Of a stretch of DNA of 64,000 nucleotides, positions 61,503-64,000 are shown piece after piece (within the stretch, counting starts at the first letter, position 1; each line of letters opens with the position of its first letter). Made by a program: the position numbers and the translations under genes. Origin of the DNA: Pedobacter soli (lineage in GTDB: Bacteria; Bacteroidota; Bacteroidia; Sphingobacteriales; Sphingobacteriaceae); assembly GCF_900101435.1 (NCBI RefSeq), contig NZ_FMZH01000001.1, positions 434,001-498,000 on the forward strand, written 5' to 3'. Below the pieces are notes generated by a model that saw nothing but the letters and a program-made list of their open reading frames with translations, did not search any database and was not told the origin of the DNA.

Positions 61503-64000
61503 TTATTTTTTCTGTTCAGAAAGGAAAGTAACCAGTGAGGCTAATTCCTCGTACGATAACGAATTGGCCAAACCTTCAGGCATCATCGAGGTTTCCAACT
61601 CTTTACGTGAAAGAATATCGCCTGCTTTGATGGTAAAAACCTCACCAGCAATATTACGCAATACAACTTTGGCAGCAGTTTCTTCCTGAACAAAGCCCAT
61701 ATAGGTTTTATCGCCTTTTGCAGTAATCATTACAGAAGCAAATCCTTGTGAAATAGAAGCATTTGGTTTCAAAATCGACTCGGCAATTTGCTCACGGTTC
61801 ATAATTGAACCAATTTGGCCCATAAAAGGACCTTTCATTTTATCGGTTTTATTTAAACTGTGGCAAGCAATACAGCCCTGATTGTTAAAAATGGTTCTTC
61901 CTTTAACAGGGTTACCCTGTAATTTATTAATGGCAAGCAATACATCTTCAATTGATGATTTACCTACCTGTCCTTTTTGATTTTTAATTTTTTCCAAATC
62001 AATTTTAGGCTCTTCAACTGCTGCAACTTTTTCCTCTACGGCAAATTCAGCAATGTCCATGCGGTTACGCTCATTTAAATCAACAAAAAACTGTTTTCCG
62101 TTTGCACCTTGTTTAAGCGCTTCTTCTTTTAAAAATTTCTCAATTACCGGCGATTCTGACCAGGTAACCGCTTTAAAATACGGGCCATGCGAATCAGGAC
62201 GTGTTCCCCACCACCAGCTCGCATCGTAGGCAATTTCTTCCTTATATAAACGCGCCAAAGTAATTAAAATCTGTTTTTTCAGTTTTTCATCCTGAGCTGT
62301 TTTATAATTATCGATTAATCCGTTTACGGCTTTTGCATTGTGCATATAACGTAATGCCCATAAAGCCAGATCGGCATTTTCGGTTTTAATAGCAGCTACC
62401 ATCGCATCTGTTGCTTGTAACGATACTAAAGCCCTAACTGCCAGGTGAGGTAAAATGATAGCTGAATTAGGCGTGGCGTGAGGCCCTTCTACGCCTTTTG
62501 CAGGTGCGGTAAATGATGCAGGAACCTTAGTAGCTAAAAGCACTTTTGCAGCTTCATCTACTTTACCCAAACGGTTTAAACCAATAATAGAAACGGCATG
62601 TACACGTGGAGAAGCATCCTGAAGACCTTGTAAAAATGGCTCAATTGGCACATTGGCCAGGTAAATTTTACGGTCGGTTAATGCTTTTAAAGCAAATTCT
62701 TTTACTGCATTATCTTTTGTTAATGCTACCAGCTCTGTAGTACCGTTTTCTTTGGCTAACTGTGCGTAAGTGTAAATCCCCGCAACGCGAACATCAAGTG
62801 GTAAAGCCTGATCAGCAGCAATTTTTAAAGCAACCTCAGTGGCTTGTTTATTATTGCGGGCAACCAATTCCTGTGAAGCTGCAAGACGGCCTACCGAACT
62901 GTTTGATTTAAGTAAATCTGTTAGTTTTTTAACCGATAACTTTTTTACATCAGGGAATACCTTATAGCTCCAATCGGTTGGTACCACACGAACAATATAA
63001 CCTTTATCCGGACTACCCGAGTAACCTGCTCCATCCCATGCCGAAAGGTAAAGTCTTCCAGATCCATCTACATCTAAATCGGTAATTTGCGGAAGTTTGA
63101 TAAACTCTTCGTCCTTTTGGGTAAAAGTTGGTCCATCAGCAGTAACCCTGTGGATGTATAACATACTTCTTCCCCAATCAGCCATCATAGGCACATTATT
63201 GTATTGTGTAGGCCAGTTTGGTTCATTCATAAATAATGCACCAGTACCCGAGCCACCACCTAAATCTGCAAGGGCAGGAATAATTTCGTCGGTAAAATTC
63301 TGGAATAAAACCGGGTAACCGTATTCGCCTGATTGAATATGATGTGAAAAACGCACATTCCATCCGCCACCATCATTGGTATTTTCGCGGGTAAATACGT
63401 TCATATAAGGATCGATAGCTACATCGTATACGTTACGTGTACCATGTGTAAATACTTCCATTTCGGTTCCATCAGGACGTACACGTACGATACCACCACC
63501 AAGCATAGTCATTTTCTTGCCTGAACGGTCTATTGCATCGTGGAAGCCGAAATCGCCTACTGAGATATAAATCCAGCCATCGATACCCATTCTAATGCCG
63601 TTGGTAGCATGGTCGGTACCACGTTCGCGAATGTATTTTTCATTGCTGATGTGCTCGATTAATGGTTTTTCAGGTCCATCGGCTTTACCATCGCCATCTT
63701 TATCTTCAAAAACAACCAAATTCATACCTGTAGCCTTACCGGTTTCTTTAGAGAAAGTGGTATGCAATACAAATACCTGGTCGCCCTGAACAATGATACC
63801 GCGTGGATTATCTACATCGGCAAAATCGGTATGGCCATCCATTTTACCGTCGTTATTTTTATCAACGAGTTTAAGAATACGGCCTTTGCCGGCATCTTTA
63901 CCCAAAGAGCCGATCATATCTACCCCAACAAATACTTCGCCGGTTGGTGCAACGGCCAAACATGCCGGGCTTGGGGTAATATCTGGTCCTGCAAAATTAG
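61503..64000 (-). CDS. PVC-type propeller/HEAT/cytochrome c protein, 5' end outside window
   Basis: The frame is open to base 64000, so the N-terminus lies outside. The visible 832 or so residues comprise a sugar-dehydrogenase-like beta-propeller (EVFVGVDMIGS, ATNGIRMGIDGWIYISVGDFG, YMNVFTRENTNDGGGWN), a HEAT-repeat region (LAASQELVARNNKQATEV onward) and a C-terminal cytochrome c with heme motif CIACHSL and ligand methionine candidates. Such proteins (PVC-type heme-binding, DUF7133-like) are periplasmic or membrane-associated sugar-oxidising candidates. It is the first of two genes, with the heparinase-like gene downstream. Confidence 0.9.
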   Translation of the reverse strand, partial: NFAGPDITPSPACLAVAPTGEVFVGVDMIGSLGKDAGKGRILKLVDKNNDGKMDGHTDFADVDNPRGIIVQGDQVFVLHTTFSKETGKATGMNLVVFEDKDGDGKADGPEKPLIEHISNEKYIRERGTDHATNGIRMGIDGWIYISVGDFGFHDAIDRSGKKMTMLGGGIVRVRPDGTEMEVFTHGTRNVYDVAIDPYMNVFTRENTNDGGGWNVRFSHHIQSGEYGYPVLFQNFTDEIIPALADLGGGSGTGALFMNEPNWPTQYNNVPMMADWGRSMLYIHRVTADGPTFTQKDEEFIKLPQITDLDVDGSGRLYLSAWDGAGYSGSPDKGYIVRVVPTDWSYKVFPDVKKLSVKKLTDLLKSNSSVGRLAASQELVARNNKQATEVALKIAADQALPLDVRVAGIYTYAQLAKENGTTELVALTKDNAVKEFALKALTDRKIYLANVPIEPFLQGLQDASPRVHAVSIIGLNRLGKVDEAAKVLLATKVPASFTAPAKGVEGPHATPNSAIILPHLAVRALVSLQATDAMVAAIKTENADLALWALRYMHNAKAVNGLIDNYKTAQDEKLKKQILITLARLYKEEIAYDASWWWGTRPDSHGPYFKAVTWSESPVIEKFLKEEALKQGANGKQFFVDLNERNRMDIAEFAVEEKVAAVEEPKIDLEKIKNQKGQVGKSSIEDVLLAINKLQGNPVKGRTIFNNQGCIACHSLNKTDKMKGPFMGQIGSIMNREQIAESILKPNASISQGFASVMITAKGDKTYMGFVQEETAAKVVLRNIAGEVFTIKAGDILSRKELETSMMPEGLANSLSYEELASLVTFLSEQKK

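Noticed and set aside
1..64000. tRNA, rRNA, prophage or integrative element
   Set aside because: No tRNA-like or rRNA-like sequence, integrase or phage structural gene was noticed on reading; a tRNAscan and profile search would be needed to exclude them fully.

Overview
The window looks like a chromosomal segment of a Bacteroidota bacterium, most likely Sphingobacteriaceae close to Pedobacter. This is inferred from gene content and style: GH92 and GH29 glycosidases, a heparinase II/III-type enzyme, a PVC-type cytochrome/propeller protein, a 7TM-LuxR regulator, promoter-like TAnnTTTG motifs, few Shine-Dalgarno sequences, and the CGTCAT...ATGACG intergenic repeats often seen in that group. No rRNA, tRNA, CRISPR array, integrase or transposase was recognised. 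The first gene (SDR oxidoreductase) and the last gene (propeller/HEAT/cytochrome c) run off the window.

Layout. 1-12.3 kb holds housekeeping and catabolic genes: a small EamA transporter, GH92 mannosidase, mnmA, a single-domain response regulator, an azoreductase with a 40-bp perfect palindrome upstream, a K+ channel with a C-terminal zinc ribbon, an SDR and a GH29 fucosidase. 12.7-25.4 kb is a complete assimilatory nitrate/nitrite cluster: cobA (siroheme) divergent from nirB, nirD, a small envelope protein, a nitrate MFS transporter, a fused nitrate reductase (molybdopterin + FAD + 2Fe-2S), a nitrate-reductase-associated protein and a rubredoxin protein. Convergent to it lie mobA and an FNR-like regulator with four cysteines placed like those of E. 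coli FNR. A TGAT-N4-ATCA site lies in the cobA/nirB promoter region.

25.5-33.2 kb carries small proteins, a CoiA-like protein, pta-ackA, and VOC and DinB proteins. 33.3-40.4 kb is an ergothioneine locus. A tightly overlapping five-gene operon encodes a disulfide-reductase-like flavoprotein, an EgtV-like ATPase, an EgtU-like permease/binding-protein fusion, EgtB and EgtD, and a class-V PLP enzyme (possible EgtE) converges on it. The binding domain of the EgtU-like protein is circularly permuted. 40.9-47.2 kb is a 5-oxoproline operon (pxpB, pxpC, pxpA) with an NRAMP-fold transporter lacking the usual metal ligands and an M1 peptidase.

47.2-52.5 kb is an AT-rich accessory stretch: an ars-type operon (regulator, DUF6428, phosphatase-like reductase) with two copies of an ArsR-type operator and no pump, a gene-poor part with a 21-bp tandem repeat, an XRE regulator, and a ParB-like + HAD gene pair flanked by a duplicated 3' end of the neighbouring SGNH hydrolase gene. 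52.5-64 kb carries the SGNH hydrolase, a MORC/HSP90-type GHKL ATPase, the membrane LuxR regulator, a coiled-coil protein with a response regulator behind a possible structured leader, cysM-cysE, a heparinase-like protein and the truncated cytochrome protein.

All calls rest on reading the sequence; no database search was run.
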